Assembly (NCBI GenBank): GCA_022567365.1
Contig: JADFHG010000234.1
Location: forward strand, 1 to 6,346
DNA length: 6,346 bases
Direction: 5' to 3'
From: Planctomycetota bacterium
GTDB taxonomy: Bacteria > Planctomycetota > Phycisphaerae > UBA1845
Numbering within the stretch: the stretch's first letter is position 1; the number at the start of each line of letters is the position of its first letter. The notes under the pieces were generated by a model. The model was given only the letters and a program-made list of their open reading frames with translations, made no database searches and was not told where the DNA came from. A program made the translations under genes and the position numbers. Positions 6,040 through 6,346 of the stretch are shown here, piece after piece.

Positions 6040-6346
6040 TCACCGAAACCCTTCGATCGCACTTGGGGCGTCCGTTGTTCGTTGGTACGCTTGCCGGCCG
6101 GCCCGGCAAGCCGCCGGCAAGCCGCCGGCAAGCCGGGTGGCCGGTGGCCGGCCCGTCGCTTGCGCTCGGGGTTCTGATTGCTCGCTTGCCGGCCGGCACC
6201 CGTCGCTTGCGCTCAGGGCTCTGATTGCCGATTGCTTCAGCGGCTTGCCGGAACGGCCCGCTTGGCCGATAATTCGGTCTAGCAAGCTGGCTTTGCTGGT
6301 TGTTCGTACGTCAACGCCTCCCGCAGCGGATATGATCACGGATTTG
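6040..6346 (-). CDS. Possible C-terminal tail of an upstream gene, reading through repeats (doubtful)
   Basis: A frame open from the right edge (first full codon at 6345) ends with TGA at 6042-6040, leaving 3 nt before the comEC ATG. The first 40 or so residues (beginning KSVIISAAGGVDVRTTSKAS) lie mostly outside the repeats and could be genuine protein. The remainder is a translation of the repeat cluster and contains PATRLAGG, as comEC does. I do not recognise a family. The tight spacing to comEC would fit translational coupling. A GC-rich repeat tract can also stay open by chance, so this is a low-confidence call. Confidence 0.25.
   Translation of the reverse strand, partial: KSVIISAAGGVDVRTTSKASLLDRIIGQAGRSGKPLKQSAIRALSASDGCRPASEQSEPRAQATGRPPATRLAGGLPAACRAGRQAYQRTTDAPSAIEGFR
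6090..6110. repeat. Perfect inverted repeat CTTGCCGG/CCGGCAAG
   Basis: CTTGCCGG (6090-6097) and CCGGCAAG (6103-6110) are perfect 8-bp arms around a 5-nt loop, CCGGC. It lies about 55 nt upstream of the comEC start and is the first palindrome of the repeat cluster. No T-run follows on either strand. Confidence 0.7.
6103..6144. repeat. Tandem 11-bp units followed by the 24-bp repeat core
   Basis: The partial unit CCGGCAAG (6103-6110) is followed by two exact CCGCCGGCAAG units (6111-6121 and 6122-6132), then by CCGGGTGGCCGG (6133-6144). Positions 6121-6144 are identical to 3703-3726 inside comEC. A copied GGCCGGT-type segment continues to about 6151. Confidence 0.75.
6152..6228. repeat. Two direct copies of a 30-bp repeat, period 47 bp
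   Basis: Copies at 6152-6181 and 6199-6228 both begin CCCGTCGCTTGCGCTC and end CTGATTGC, matching at 28 of 30 positions. The 17-nt gap between them contains CTTGCCGG (6185-6192), and another CTTGCCGG follows the second copy (6244-6251). CCGGCAAG lies before the first copy (6125-6132). The 30-bp unit is therefore bracketed by inverted 8-mers, an arrangement like a bacterial interspersed mosaic element. A 23-bp copy in reverse orientation lies at 3250-3272. Confidence 0.75.

Noticed and set aside
6152..6228. CRISPR-like array (30-bp repeats, 47-bp period)
   Set aside because: There are only two repeats with a 17-nt gap. The gap itself carries the CTTGCCGG repeat motif, and no cas gene is present. 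A REP/BIME-like cluster fits better.

Overview
The window is GC-rich bacterial DNA in which every gene I can support lies on the minus strand, so it reads from right to left. The most likely source is a Planctomycetota bacterium or a similar environmental, MAG-type genome. This is inference from three things: the flavoprotein-polyferredoxin fusion, Shine-Dalgarno signals that are mostly weak or poorly spaced, and abundant short GC-rich dispersed repeats. No marker gene settles the taxonomy.

Layout from right to left. Positions 6346-6040 hold an open frame that enters from outside the window, runs through a cluster of short palindromic repeats and stops 3 nt before comEC. It may be the tail of an upstream gene or only open repeat sequence. 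Positions 6036-3325 encode a full-length ComEC/Rec2 protein: N-terminal OB-like domain, polytopic competence domain and C-terminal metallo-beta-lactamase domain. This is the inner-membrane DNA channel of natural transformation. A 90-nt gap carrying one copy of a dispersed repeat follows. Positions 3235-2351 encode an atypical SDR-family NAD(P)-binding protein of the epimerase/dehydratase type. Positions 2350-1841 hold no convincing gene but contain an AT-rich heptad repeat element, a 14-bp palindrome and a strong imperfect hairpin. Positions 1840-1 encode the N-terminal 613 residues of a membrane redox protein that leaves the window. It is a thioredoxin-reductase-like FAD module followed by a NapH-like membrane part with two cysteine clusters.

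The comEC and SDR genes are close enough to be co-transcribed, but nothing shows a shared pathway. The redox gene is separated by about 510 nt and is probably its own unit.

The most unusual content is of two kinds. First, a family of short palindromic (REP/BIME-like) repeats is clustered upstream of comEC, with one 24-bp copy embedded in frame inside the comEC metallo-beta-lactamase domain and a related piece inside the SDR gene. Second, the redox protein has its pyridine-nucleotide-disulfide-reductase 'GD' FAD motif at the N-terminus, ahead of the GxGxxG motif, and its second nucleotide-binding motif looks degenerate.
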